From: Planctomycetota bacterium
GTDB lineage: Bacteria; Planctomycetota; UBA8742; UBA2392
NCBI GenBank assembly: GCA_020845475.1
Contig: JADLFN010000063.1
Coordinates: forward strand, 1 to 64,000
Direction: 5' to 3'
Length of the DNA: 64,000 nucleotides
The position numbers and the translations under genes were made by a program. Shown piece after piece: positions 33,401 through 39,473 of this stretch (its first letter is position 1; every line of letters starts with the position of its first letter). The notes under the pieces are model-generated. The model was not told the DNA's origin, ran no database searches, and saw only the letters and a program-made list of their open reading frames with translations.

Positions 33401-34077
33401 CCCGTCACCGGCGCCTGGATGCCGTCACCCGCCAACCTCTGGTATAGCCGCGCGGCCCGGCTGGTCTTGTGATCGACTACGTCACGCGCCACGGCCAACT
33501 GCAAATCGCCCAGCGGCCGCAGCGCATTGACCGCTTCCACGGCGGCATCGACGATCAGCGGCGCGGCTTCGGCATAGAAATCGCGCGTGCGCTGCGCGCC
33601 GTGGCCGAGTTCCTGGTTGCGGTAATTGACGATCGCGTCAAAGAGGTCGAGGCAGTTCAGCGATTTGCGGCCGTCGGGCTTCTCCGTCATTTTGGCCACA
33701 AAATCGAGAAACGCGCGCGCCGCCGGGCGAGGCTCTTTTTTGGTCAGGCGTTCGTTGACATCGGAAAGCGGGATCAGTGATTTGTCCGACCGCTTGGAAA
33801 GATGGGAACTCACCTCACGCAGGATCGCGAGCCAATGGCCCGTGGAGGCGCGCGTGATGTTCTCGATCAGTTCGTTGAGCTGCGCTTCCTGGCAACCCAA
33901 GGCAACGTAAACGCCAATCTGCGCCGAGGCCGAGAGTTTGAGCGCACACTCGAAAAAGTAATACGCCGCGGTATGCGCTTCCTGGGGCGATTTGGCATTG
34001 AGCGCGCGGCGCAGCGTCTGCGCCAGCGGCAGGGGCAGGCGAGCAATGTCAGCACTGAGGCGGACGGTATCAAACAT
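27442..34077 (-). CDS. Giant Ser/Thr protein kinase with WD40 and TPR repeats
   Basis: A 2211-residue membrane-bound kinase. Residues 1-200 are helical and contain NYRNQELGHG with R153 and H159, an R-x5-H motif as in HEPN domains. The kinase domain (about 372-705) has LGRGGMGIVYKA, VALKVL, HRDIKPAN (557-564), DLG in place of DFG, and PPE, with an insertion near 463-530. A membrane helix lies at 728-750. A long coiled coil follows (KKARAAEDVAKKERDNAERE), then some twenty WD40-type blades (about 900-1830, for example GHADTITGVSFTPDSRYFVTCG) and TPRs to the end. The targets are unknown. This domain plan is typical of planctomycetes. Confidence 0.95.
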   Translation of the reverse strand: MFDTVRLSADIARLPLPLAQTLRRALNAKSPQEAHTAAYYFFECALKLSASAQIGVYVALGCQEAQLNELIENITRASTGHWLAILREVSSHLSKRSDKSLIPLSDVNERLTKKEPRPAARAFLDFVAKMTEKPDGRKSLNCLDLFDAIVNYRNQELGHGAQRTRDFYAEAAPLIVDAAVEAVNALRPLGDLQLAVARDVVDHKTSRAARLYQRLAGDGIQAPVTGVQAIDDDKTILAGRVVLAGGITRVILHPLVVYEVDELERDRVGFVNLVSAKRVAAGTQVLQRQKDGAVKRSTTQITVKKVEYLDYDSGARIEGQDATEELADLLTRLRGTRVTADSVDRLASEEPGEGVPARPALPKGDGTGEFIGDFEILEELGRGGMGIVYKARQASLGRIVALKVLPPALAGDPVAVTRFKREIAALGRCDHANVVKVLHAGQDGERYFYAMEYVEGCDLFGVFGVMSQWMPQSHGKFREGHLLAALSSSMQLRKTPRTTPQTQQELDPDFEPLPDAPKAAPVMPQFQDGQYYYSLIAKIMADATRGVGHLHDHGIIHRDIKPANIMLTGDGKRAIIMDLGLAAVAGQKGLSVANSAARIVGTLRYMPPEQLQRHLLDITNKADIYSLGATLYELATLAPIYDGDSEARLIQQVLQEQPVPPRKANASVPEDLATIITVATAKNPNERYPSAEALAQDLEAFARGDPISVRPPGALHYLKLFYKRNKALVHMAAAAVVLLIALTAWFMVSLNARRAEAEDARDQAEIARAEALKQKGLAIDAARVAQDEREKAQAEEKKARAAEDVAKKERDNAEREKEHAQNMERKANSEADRAEREAENARKQETEAKRQAKIADTEAGRARNAERDARVNFADSLVLQGDALMKANRIETARSIYEQALEQARQLGIDTFPAESGLAVLRQQSPSAASQIPKQPFSSLDFAAVSQDGTLAAVRFSSGMTVWDTKNWKAVLEIATTQARGPVELSPDNRFVAWASRDEIVVHALADGKELARFTAAASPYGLAFSPDGSRLAACMVVGGLFEYDWRKGEQRRELTGTELELHKVRYSRDGKWIATAGEACKVWVFDAAEGKVVQTLAAHERYIYDIGFSNDGTHLASGGAEGKAVVWNLASGKSVRTFLFWGASIMSTVFSADGKRLLLGDFAGWCGLFSIESSKKLADFQIHHSSALHTTFSADESQVVTVGKHDCPRVYDLEGKLLHSVPGHHNVVNGMMLSKDGSMAIAASFGECVIVWDTLTGAEIRRFGGITHSVTRLDVSADFQYALVWGLDSRATLWDVTTGALMRSFPARKGAIAWAALASDTSLAAFALDNGEVEIWHVDELKLKATIPTNGYRPEHVKFNLSAGKLAVVYSGLGAFVYDLSKDQPEQLVTIWGQFNALSFLGSDDSRLAIADVSRDAAIWSLEKQTIVVNLLGHEGQILDMRSSDDGALLVTYSADTTMRIWNSYEGVCQQVCPGPDSGVKACAISADGSTVGLADMDASLRFWSTQPVLERRAFKGHWGKVTSIAALPDGRFAVTGALDGELRLWDLTTGACVRVIEAHASDAGISALKLVKPDVCVTAGYDKLCKVWDLSTGKCLGVFNGHAASVWALDLMPDGKTVISTGPEKRVLLWDWTTLKQTAEYPCDDRAICPLYWPQKDLLYVSQSNRRVKFFRLSNGATGNEEGLYSTSVTAMTLAPDGRHFAVTGYGRVANVFSAEDGRLALVAGGHADTITGVSFTPDSRYFVTCGNDGTIRFWDMATGKELRIIPHRNLKDGMSCFTPDGKHLLFCGGETTWHMWDFTRSALHETLPQQAQDARAQIRAGNATGETYAALCRWYAFRGEMTRAYELLKKAEKADYKFSLEFVLELSWQAKDFARTLACIEQVRQAGQLSDFAYSTLRHGLADSCLRNGETLYWAQQYEQALAEFDRALAIEPTALAHISRGNALAEMKNHDAAIAAFTSALGIEPKSTRALNARGDAYVVLRQLEKALADFVAARDLEPGLAYRWQRVGEIRCELSDFKGAEKEFTKAIELWSDYGRAYYWRGWARQKLGLYEAALADDTRYCELEPETHLAWGQRGDLYRVMKRWKEAIADYDAAIRLAPDNYYYYFARGDSRTRQGEFASAVSDFRKALDYGSPKGDTYYNMACAYCLWAKSLEKGTERWAIDKALETLELAVKEGWADWQSMKTDDDLDNIRQEPRYLKLIEGK

Positions 34078-34097
34078 GGGCGCGGTCAGTTTACGTC

Positions 34098-34186
34098 GGG
34101 AATCGGTCGTCGGTAGTCGGTCATCGGGATTCAGTCACTGTGAGCCGGGCGCAGGCGGAAACGGGCTACCGACGCCCGACCCTCGC
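34098..34186. repeat. Short-unit GTCGGT repeat before moaA
   Basis: The gap between the divergent kinase and moaA genes holds TCGGTCGTCGGTAGTCGGTC, with inverted echoes CTACCGAC and GCCCGACC. It then has TACAAT about 10 bp before the moaA ATG, a possible -10 box. Confidence 0.45.
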
Positions 34187-34203
34187 GCTACAATCGTTCC
34201 ACG

Positions 34204-35274
34204 ATGAAAGACCAGTTCGGACGCGAAGTTCACTCGATGCGCGTGTCGGTAACCGACCGCTGCAACATGCGCTGTTTTTACTGCCTGTCCGGTGACAAAC
34301 TCCAGCTCAAGCCCAAGGATGAAATCCTCTCGCTCGAGGAAATCGAAGAGGTCTGCCATGCCGGGGCCGCTTGCGGCATCAACTACATCCGCTTCACCGG
34401 CGGCGAGCCATTGGTGCGCATGGGCATCATTGGCCTGATTGAGACCGTCGGGCGCATCGAGGGCATTCGCAAAATCGGCCTCTCCACAAACGCCAGCCAC
34501 CTGGCCGAGTACCGCGATGCGCTTTACGCCGCAGGTGTGCGCAACCTGAACATCTCGCTCGATTCGCTGCGCACGGACCGCTTTGCCCAAATCACGCGCG
34601 GCGGCAAGCTCAAACAGACGTTCGAGGGCATCATGGCCGCCGTCGAGCACGGCGGCTTCACGATCAAGCTCAATTGCGTGATGATGCGCGGCTTCAACGA
34701 GGACGAGCTGCCCGAACTGGCGAACTTGACGCGTCAATACCCGATTTCCGTTCGCTTCATCGAATACATGCCCATGGGGCAGTGGCAGCGCGAGCTGGCA
34801 CTCAAGAACATGGGCGAAAACATCGCCGATGGCGCTGATGAAGAATTTGCCGCGTTTGGCGGCCACCATGCCGCGACCGAATTCCTGAAACGTACACCGC
34901 AAGAGCAACTCTACAGCATCGAGGAAATGAAGCGCGACCTCGGCAAAAAGTTCGAGCTTGAGGAAACGCAGGACAAGCCCGACGGTGCCGGCCCGGCGCG
35001 CTATTTCCGCATCAAAGACGCCAAAGGGTTCATTGGCGTGATCAGCCCGGTGTTCAATCCGTTTTGCGAGAACTGCAACCGCATCCGCCTCACCAGCGAC
35101 GGCCGCTTGAAATCCTGCCTGCTGCACGATGAAAAGTACTACGTGAAAAAGCTGCTGCGCGCGCCGGATTACTCTCGTGAAAAGCTGGCAGCTCTGCTCA
35201 AAGAGGCCATCTGGAACAAGCCCGAAAAGCACGAGTTCTCGCGCAATTTCGACATGAGCACTGTGGGCGGCTAG
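34204..35274 (+). CDS. moaA: GTP 3',8-cyclase (molybdenum cofactor biosynthesis MoaA)
   Basis: A radical-SAM enzyme that makes 3',8-cyclo-GTP, the first step of molybdopterin synthesis. The N-terminal cluster motif is CNMRCFYC (C-x3-C-x2-C), with RFTGGEPLVR after it. The C-terminal cluster has C-x2-C-x13-C in FCENCNRIRLTSDGRLKSCL. The protein ends MSTVGG; the terminal Gly-Gly is essential in MoaA. A 40-residue insertion after YMPMGQWQ makes it 356 residues rather than about 330. No other moa gene is nearby. The palindrome TTGACGCGTCAA at 34726 codes LTRQ. Confidence 0.97.
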   Translation: MKDQFGREVHSMRVSVTDRCNMRCFYCLSGDKLQLKPKDEILSLEEIEEVCHAGAACGINYIRFTGGEPLVRMGIIGLIETVGRIEGIRKIGLSTNASHLAEYRDALYAAGVRNLNISLDSLRTDRFAQITRGGKLKQTFEGIMAAVEHGGFTIKLNCVMMRGFNEDELPELANLTRQYPISVRFIEYMPMGQWQRELALKNMGENIADGADEEFAAFGGHHAATEFLKRTPQEQLYSIEEMKRDLGKKFELEETQDKPDGAGPARYFRIKDAKGFIGVISPVFNPFCENCNRIRLTSDGRLKSCLLHDEKYYVKKLLRAPDYSREKLAALLKEAIWNKPEKHEFSRNFDMSTVGG

Positions 35275-35329
35275 CGCGGCTACGCCAAGCATTGCATTTA
35301 CGCGTGCGCATACCACAATCCGCATTCCG

Positions 35330-35767
35330 ATGCGGCACATTGCCAAGAACCATTTTGAAGGCGCACACTTGGACGAGAATCTATCCGGCAACCAATTCGT
35401 GGTGGTTTACGTTGAAAACCCCGTGACCGAGGCCGATTTCTTTTCCCGCCTTTTTGACGCACCGGCACTCGTCCTTGACGAAAACTCGCGGCAGGTCAAT
35501 ACGGGCAAGTTCATGCTGCGGATCAACAAAGTCGGGCCGGAACACGCGCGCAGCCAGGGGTTGCACCTGGAAATCAATGTCGCCAACGTGAACCGCTTCG
35601 CCGAAGAGGTTTGGAACCGCGGCGTGAAATACGCTTCGCGCCCCCAGAACGTCGGCGACGGCACGCGCCGCGTGGGGTTTGTCAGCCCGCACGACATCAA
35701 GGTGTTCGGCGTGGGCCCGCCCAAGCTTGACTCCACCGGCGCATTCCCTGCCTTCCCGCGCAAGTGA
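35330..35767 (+). CDS. VOC-superfamily (glyoxalase/bleomycin-resistance-like) protein
   Basis: The 145-residue protein has the strand-helix-strand pattern of the vicinal-oxygen-chelate fold in two halves. These are QFVVVYVENPVTEADFFSRL with LVLDENSR, then LHLEINVANVNRFAEEVWNR with VGFVSPHDIKVFGVG. The usual metal ligands are not all obvious, so the activity is open (lyase, dioxygenase or resistance protein). It lies between moaA and queF on the same strand with gaps of 50-60 bp. Confidence 0.7.
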   Translation: MRHIAKNHFEGAHLDENLSGNQFVVVYVENPVTEADFFSRLFDAPALVLDENSRQVNTGKFMLRINKVGPEHARSQGLHLEINVANVNRFAEEVWNRGVKYASRPQNVGDGTRRVGFVSPHDIKVFGVGPPKLDSTGAFPAFPRK

Positions 35768-35822
35768 CGCTATCTTCGATTGCAGAGGCTGCCGCCCTGC
35801 AGTCCATCGACCATCGACAATC

Positions 35823-36194
35823 ATGGCCAAACAACCTGCTGCTACTGAACTTGAAACCTTCCCCAACCCCGCGCCCAATCGCGACTACGAGATCGTGATC
35901 GAAGCCCCCGAGTTCACCTGCGTTTGCCCCAAAACCGGCCACCCGGATTTCGCCACCCTCACGCTGACCTACACGCCCGACAAACTCTGTCTCGAACTTA
36001 AGGCCTGGAAGCTCTATATCCAGAGTTGGCGCAACGTCGGCATTTTCCACGAGGCCGTCACGAACACCATCGCTGATGACCTCATCACCGCGCTCAAGCC
36101 GCGCAAGCTTGCACTTACTGGCGCGTTCCATGCGCATGGCGGCATAACCACAAGCGTGACTGTTGAGTATCAGGGCAAAAAAGCCGCTCGTTAG
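35823..36194 (+). CDS. queF: NADPH-dependent 7-cyano-7-deazaguanine reductase (QueF)
   Basis: It reduces preQ0 to preQ1 in queuosine synthesis. The catalytic Cys lies in EFTCVCPKTGHPDFATL, and the family signature E-x-K-x-x-K-x-Y is present as ELKAWKLY. The end has HAHGGITTSVTVEY. The 123-residue length matches the short unimodular type of Gram-positive bacteria. The start is ATG 35823; the track's longer ORF runs back into the VOC gene. Other queuosine genes are not in the window. Confidence 0.95.
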   Translation: MAKQPAATELETFPNPAPNRDYEIVIEAPEFTCVCPKTGHPDFATLTLTYTPDKLCLELKAWKLYIQSWRNVGIFHEAVTNTIADDLITALKPRKLALTGAFHAHGGITTSVTVEYQGKKAAR

Positions 36195-36201
36195 CAGCGG
36201 T

Positions 36202-37080
36202 TCAGGCGTGGTGGCCTTCCAGCAGGCCGCTCTTGAGCAACTCCATCACGACAGGCTCGATCTGCACATCGCTTCGAACCTCGAGGTAGGCCGCGCCAGC
36301 CGAACGCACAGCGCTTTGCGCGGCGCGGCGATAATCCTCGAGTTCCTGCTTGTAGGCTGCAAGCACACCGGCATCGACACGCAGTTTCTGTTGATTTCCC
36401 AGCACGGGCTGAAGGCGCGTCAGCCCATCAAGCGTTGGCTCGTGTTCCTCCTTCGCGAACATTGAGATCACCGCGCTGCGCGCGCCGTGCTTGCGGCATT
36501 CATTCACCAGCGTCAGCACGCCCTCGCGTGACTGCATATCGGTGGCGATAAGCACCACCGTGTCGCGACCGCGCGTTGCCAGCGTGCTGCGCACGGCCGC
36601 ACTTGGCGGCACGGCATGGCCGATTGAAAGCGCACCCACCGCGTCAATGAAGCCTTGCTCATTAGCGCTGGCTTCAAAACTCTGCACTCGCTCATCTTCA
36701 AAGCGCGAAAGCAGCACGCGGTCAGCCGTTGCGAGCGCGACGAGCCCCAGCGCAGCCATGACGCGTTTGCTCGCGCGCCACTTGTTGGGCTCGCCGAATT
36801 CCATGGTGGGCGAGGAATCCAGCGCGAGCACCAACCGCATCTGTCCCGGTGCTTCGAAGAGCTTGAGAAAGAGCTGGTCGAGGCGGCCGTAAACGTTCCA
36901 GTCCACGCGGCGCAGGTCGTCGCCGTGCGAGTAAGGCCGATAGGCGCCAAACTCAAGTCCCGAGCCCATCTGGCGCGAGCGCCGCTCGCCGCGCAGCGTG
37001 GAAGAACGCACGCGCTCGCCGGCCAGGCGCAGTCGGCGCAGGCGGGCTAGTTCTTGTTCCGTGAACAGGGATTCGGCCAT
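36202..37080 (-). CDS. DUF58 domain protein
   Basis: The 292-residue protein has the DUF58 signature: GERRSRQMGSGLEFGAYRPY and GDDLRRVDWNVYGR, then a vWA-like fold (LVLALDSSPTMEFG with a MIDAS-like DSS motif, VVLIATDMQS). Such proteins usually accompany MoxR AAA ATPases and act in folding or assembly of envelope or cofactor-dependent proteins. No MoxR is seen next to it; its minus-strand neighbour upstream is the ccm cluster. No membrane segment is present. Confidence 0.9.
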   Translation of the reverse strand: MAESLFTEQELARLRRLRLAGERVRSSTLRGERRSRQMGSGLEFGAYRPYSHGDDLRRVDWNVYGRLDQLFLKLFEAPGQMRLVLALDSSPTMEFGEPNKWRASKRVMAALGLVALATADRVLLSRFEDERVQSFEASANEQGFIDAVGALSIGHAVPPSAAVRSTLATRGRDTVVLIATDMQSREGVLTLVNECRKHGARSAVISMFAKEEHEPTLDGLTRLQPVLGNQQKLRVDAGVLAAYKQELEDYRRAAQSAVRSAGAAYLEVRSDVQIEPVVMELLKSGLLEGHHA

Positions 37081-37087
37081 GTCTTCC

Positions 37088-37161
37088 GTAGGGACGCGCG
37101 GCAGCGCGTCCGGAAGGGCCAGGGCACGTCGTGTGATGGACGCGCTGCCGCGCGTCCCTAC
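37088..37161. repeat. Perfect 24-bp inverted repeat (GTAGGGACGCGCGGCAGCGCGTCC)
   Basis: Two 24-bp arms are exact reverse complements around a 26-nt loop. Each arm is itself nearly palindromic (GGACGCGC...GCGCGTCC). The element fills the whole gap between the DUF58 and ccmD-like genes and includes the latter's TAG stop. It resembles a REP/MITE-like interspersed palindrome. Confidence 0.85.
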
Positions 37162-37529
37162 TTTCCTTCGCGCGAGGCTTTCAGCTTCGCGAGTTCGCTC
37201 GCCTGCTTCTTTGCGCCCAGGGCCTGCCAGATGATGAACAGCAAGAGCACGCCCCAGACTACCGCGTTGCTCATCCAGAGGTTATTGAGCGAGGCTTCGT
37301 ATTGCTTGCGTTCTTCGGCGAGGCGGGCTTCAAGTTTCGTGCGGTACTCCTTCTCAAGCTCAACGCGAAGTTCCGCGCGCTGTTTGGGCGCTTCCTCGGC
37401 TTTGAATTCCGTCAATAGCGCGGCGCGCTGCTCGGCCGTCACCGGCGGCGGGGGCAGGTTGTTCTTGTCGATTTCTGCCGCGAGCGGTGATGCAAGCGCC
37501 AGCAGAACCATGAGTGCCAACGTTTTCAT
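37158..37529 (-). CDS. CcmD-like membrane protein with signal peptide and coiled coil
   Basis: A 123-residue product with a signal peptide (MKTLALMVLLALASPLAA). A charged helical middle follows (LRVELEKEYRTKLEARLAEE), then one C-terminal membrane helix (AVVWGVLLLFIIWQALG) with a basic tail (KKQASELAKLKASREGK). CcmD proteins have exactly such a single helix and basic tail, and the gene follows ccmB and ccmC with an ATGA overlap. The periplasmic extension is unusual, since true CcmD is about 45-70 residues. The start is at 37529; the track's 275-residue ORF reads backward into ccmC. Confidence 0.65.
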   Translation of the reverse strand: MKTLALMVLLALASPLAAEIDKNNLPPPPVTAEQRAALLTEFKAEEAPKQRAELRVELEKEYRTKLEARLAEERKQYEASLNNLWMSNAVVWGVLLLFIIWQALGAKKQASELAKLKASREGK

Positions 37530-38257
37530 GCCGCGCGCTCCGCTGCGAGTTGGGTTTGGGCCCGGTTCCAGGTGAAGCGCAAAGCAACGGCTGCCACGAA
37601 GACGAGCAAGATGCAGATGCTGGCCATGTGCTTGGTGGTGGCAATCTCCGGCGCGCTGAGCATGTCGGAGAAGCTGCGCGGGTGGCTGGTTTGGCCGATC
37701 TCGATCGCCTTTTGCACCAGCGGGTACAGCGGCGCAACAAGTATGCCGTACACCGCCGTCAGCTTTTGCCGCAGTGCCAGCGCGGGAATGCTGCTTCTCA
37801 TCGCCAGCATGGCCGCAAACGCGAGCCACAAAATCAGCATCGTGGTCAGGCGTGGCTCCCAGTTCCAGCCGCTGCCAACTTTGCCCGTGCCCCAGGCATA
37901 ATCGGCCCAGAAGCTGCCGGTCAATAGCGTGATCGCCCCGGCTACAAGCCCGATTTCGGCGGCGCTGACCGTCAACGCATCCCACTTATCTTGACGCGTC
38001 AATAGAAACATCACGCCGCCCACGAGGCCAAGGCCGCAGCAGAGCGCCGTGGAATAGGCCGCCGGCAGGTGGATGAAGAAGATGCGATAGCTCTCATAGA
38101 GGTTGTTCGTGGGCACGCCCATAGATGGCTGTGAGACAAACAGCGAGCCCGCTGTGATCTGCACCGGCGCGTAATGGTAGGCCAGCCAAAGGGTGACCTC
38201 CGCGCCAATCAGCGCGGCCACGGCAAGTGCCAGCGTAACCATGACGGACTTCGGCAT
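37526..38257 (-). CDS. ccmC: Heme exporter / cytochrome c assembly protein CcmC
   Basis: It handles heme for cytochrome c maturation. The 243-residue protein has six membrane helices and the tryptophan-rich motif WNWEPRLTTMLIL. It has His in the helix regions (FIHLPAAYSTALCCGLGL and QTSHPRSFS) that would ligate heme axially. The start is ATG 38257, overlapping the ccmB TAA by one base; the track start at 38323 adds an Arg-rich tail inside ccmB. The palindrome TTGACGCGTCAA at 37991 lies inside the gene (LTRQD). Confidence 0.9.
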   Translation of the reverse strand: MPKSVMVTLALAVAALIGAEVTLWLAYHYAPVQITAGSLFVSQPSMGVPTNNLYESYRIFFIHLPAAYSTALCCGLGLVGGVMFLLTRQDKWDALTVSAAEIGLVAGAITLLTGSFWADYAWGTGKVGSGWNWEPRLTTMLILWLAFAAMLAMRSSIPALALRQKLTAVYGILVAPLYPLVQKAIEIGQTSHPRSFSDMLSAPEIATTKHMASICILLVFVAAVALRFTWNRAQTQLAAERAA

Positions 38258-38943
38258 TAGCCCTCGTGCAGCTTTCCGTAGAGCAGAATTCCCAGCCCGG
38301 GAAACATAGCGCCGCACACGCATAGCAGCAACACATGGGCGCGCGCGGCCTCAAAGCCCAGGCCCGAAGCGAAAGCATCGGTCGCGCCGGTCGCGCCCAG
38401 AAATACAACCGTGACCACCGGCAGCAGTAGAATAACCAACAGCGCCTCGGAGGCCTTCGCTTGCGCGGTCGCCGAGGCCAGCAGCACGCCTGCACTCAGC
38501 ACGCTGAGGTTGGTCAACGCCAGCACAGCCAGCAGCCAGGGCTCGCGCGGAATCTCCAGGCGCAGCAAAGGCACGGCAGCGGCAATCATCACGGCTTCCA
38601 CGATGCAGAGAAAAAAGAACGACGCGCACAGGCGGGTCACGTAAACGATGGCCGGGTCGAAGGGCAGAATCAGGAACGCGGCATGCAGGTTCTTGTCGCG
38701 ATCAGAAAGGGCGCTGCGGTTGATGCCCACGACGGCAGCAAACAGGATGCACACCCAGAGCACAGCCGGCACGGCACGCGTCAACGTTTCATCGGCGGGC
38801 AAGGCCCGCAGGCCAAGCCCCACGACAACGACTTCAAGCAACGCAAACAGTCCCATCGAGGCCAGCAGCGAGCGCGTGCGTACTTCCACCAGCACCTCTC
38901 GGCGCAGCAGCGTGGCAAAAGCGCGCAGGGCGGAAGGCTTCAT
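38257..38943 (-). CDS. ccmB: Heme exporter protein CcmB
   Basis: The membrane subunit of the CcmAB ABC transporter used in cytochrome c maturation. The 228-residue length and six helices are normal. It shows LLRREVLVEVRTRSLLASMG at the start and LSDRDKNLHAAFLILPFDPAI, which matches the CcmB loop (D-R-x-x-x-x-L-x-x-L-x-x-x-P). The start is ATG 38943, overlapping the DinB-like stop (ATGA). The ATPase CcmA is absent from the window. The cluster order is dinB-like, ccmB, ccmC, ccmD-like. Confidence 0.9.
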   Translation of the reverse strand: MKPSALRAFATLLRREVLVEVRTRSLLASMGLFALLEVVVVGLGLRALPADETLTRAVPAVLWVCILFAAVVGINRSALSDRDKNLHAAFLILPFDPAIVYVTRLCASFFFLCIVEAVMIAAAVPLLRLEIPREPWLLAVLALTNLSVLSAGVLLASATAQAKASEALLVILLLPVVTVVFLGATGATDAFASGLGFEAARAHVLLLCVCGAMFPGLGILLYGKLHEG

Positions 38944-39458
38944 CGGGGCAGCCGCTTTCGGATCAACGCCATCTGGCCTCGATGATGAATCTCGTCCTCG
39001 GCGACGTGAAACCACATGAAGTGGAAATTGCCGGTGCTGCCCCAAAGCGGCACGCGCGTTTCGAGCCAGGCGTCATCGACCGTCTTGAACAAGTCGAGTG
39101 TCTTGCGCCGCGCGCCGTTGAGCAAATCGAGATAGAAACCGAGATCCTTGCCGCGAAACTCCAACTGGCCGAGTTCGCCCAGGTCGAGCGCCGGCTTAAA
39201 TTTGTAGGTCTCCTCTGGCGAGAGGTGGCGGCGCTCGAACGTCTCAATCTGCATGGCAATTTCGCAATAGGCGATATGGGCCAGCAGCATGCCGATGGTG
39301 TTGGCGCGCTCATCCAGCATGAAATCCAGCGCCGGCGTTTTCAAATCGGCCACGGTCATGACCGTGGTAAGCCGCGCGTAATTGATGATCGAAACAAGCC
39401 GCGCCACGGCGGGCGTGTAGCCGGGAAGGTCGCCAACGAGATAGGGTGTTTCGGGCAT
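38940..39458 (-). CDS. DinB-family (DUF1569/YfiT-like) metal-binding protein
   Basis: A 172-residue four-helix-bundle protein of the DinB superfamily. Likely metal His residues are in LLAHIAYCEIAM and WFHVAEDEIHHRGQM, the usual first His plus HxxxH-type ending. Some members act as thiol-dependent S-transferases; the exact role is unknown. It opens the ccm operon with an ATGA overlap to ccmB, an odd partner. No DNA damage box is seen. Confidence 0.85.
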   Translation of the reverse strand: MPETPYLVGDLPGYTPAVARLVSIINYARLTTVMTVADLKTPALDFMLDERANTIGMLLAHIAYCEIAMQIETFERRHLSPEETYKFKPALDLGELGQLEFRGKDLGFYLDLLNGARRKTLDLFKTVDDAWLETRVPLWGSTGNFHFMWFHVAEDEIHHRGQMALIRKRLPR

Positions 39459-39473
39459 GGCGTGCCTTTGCTG

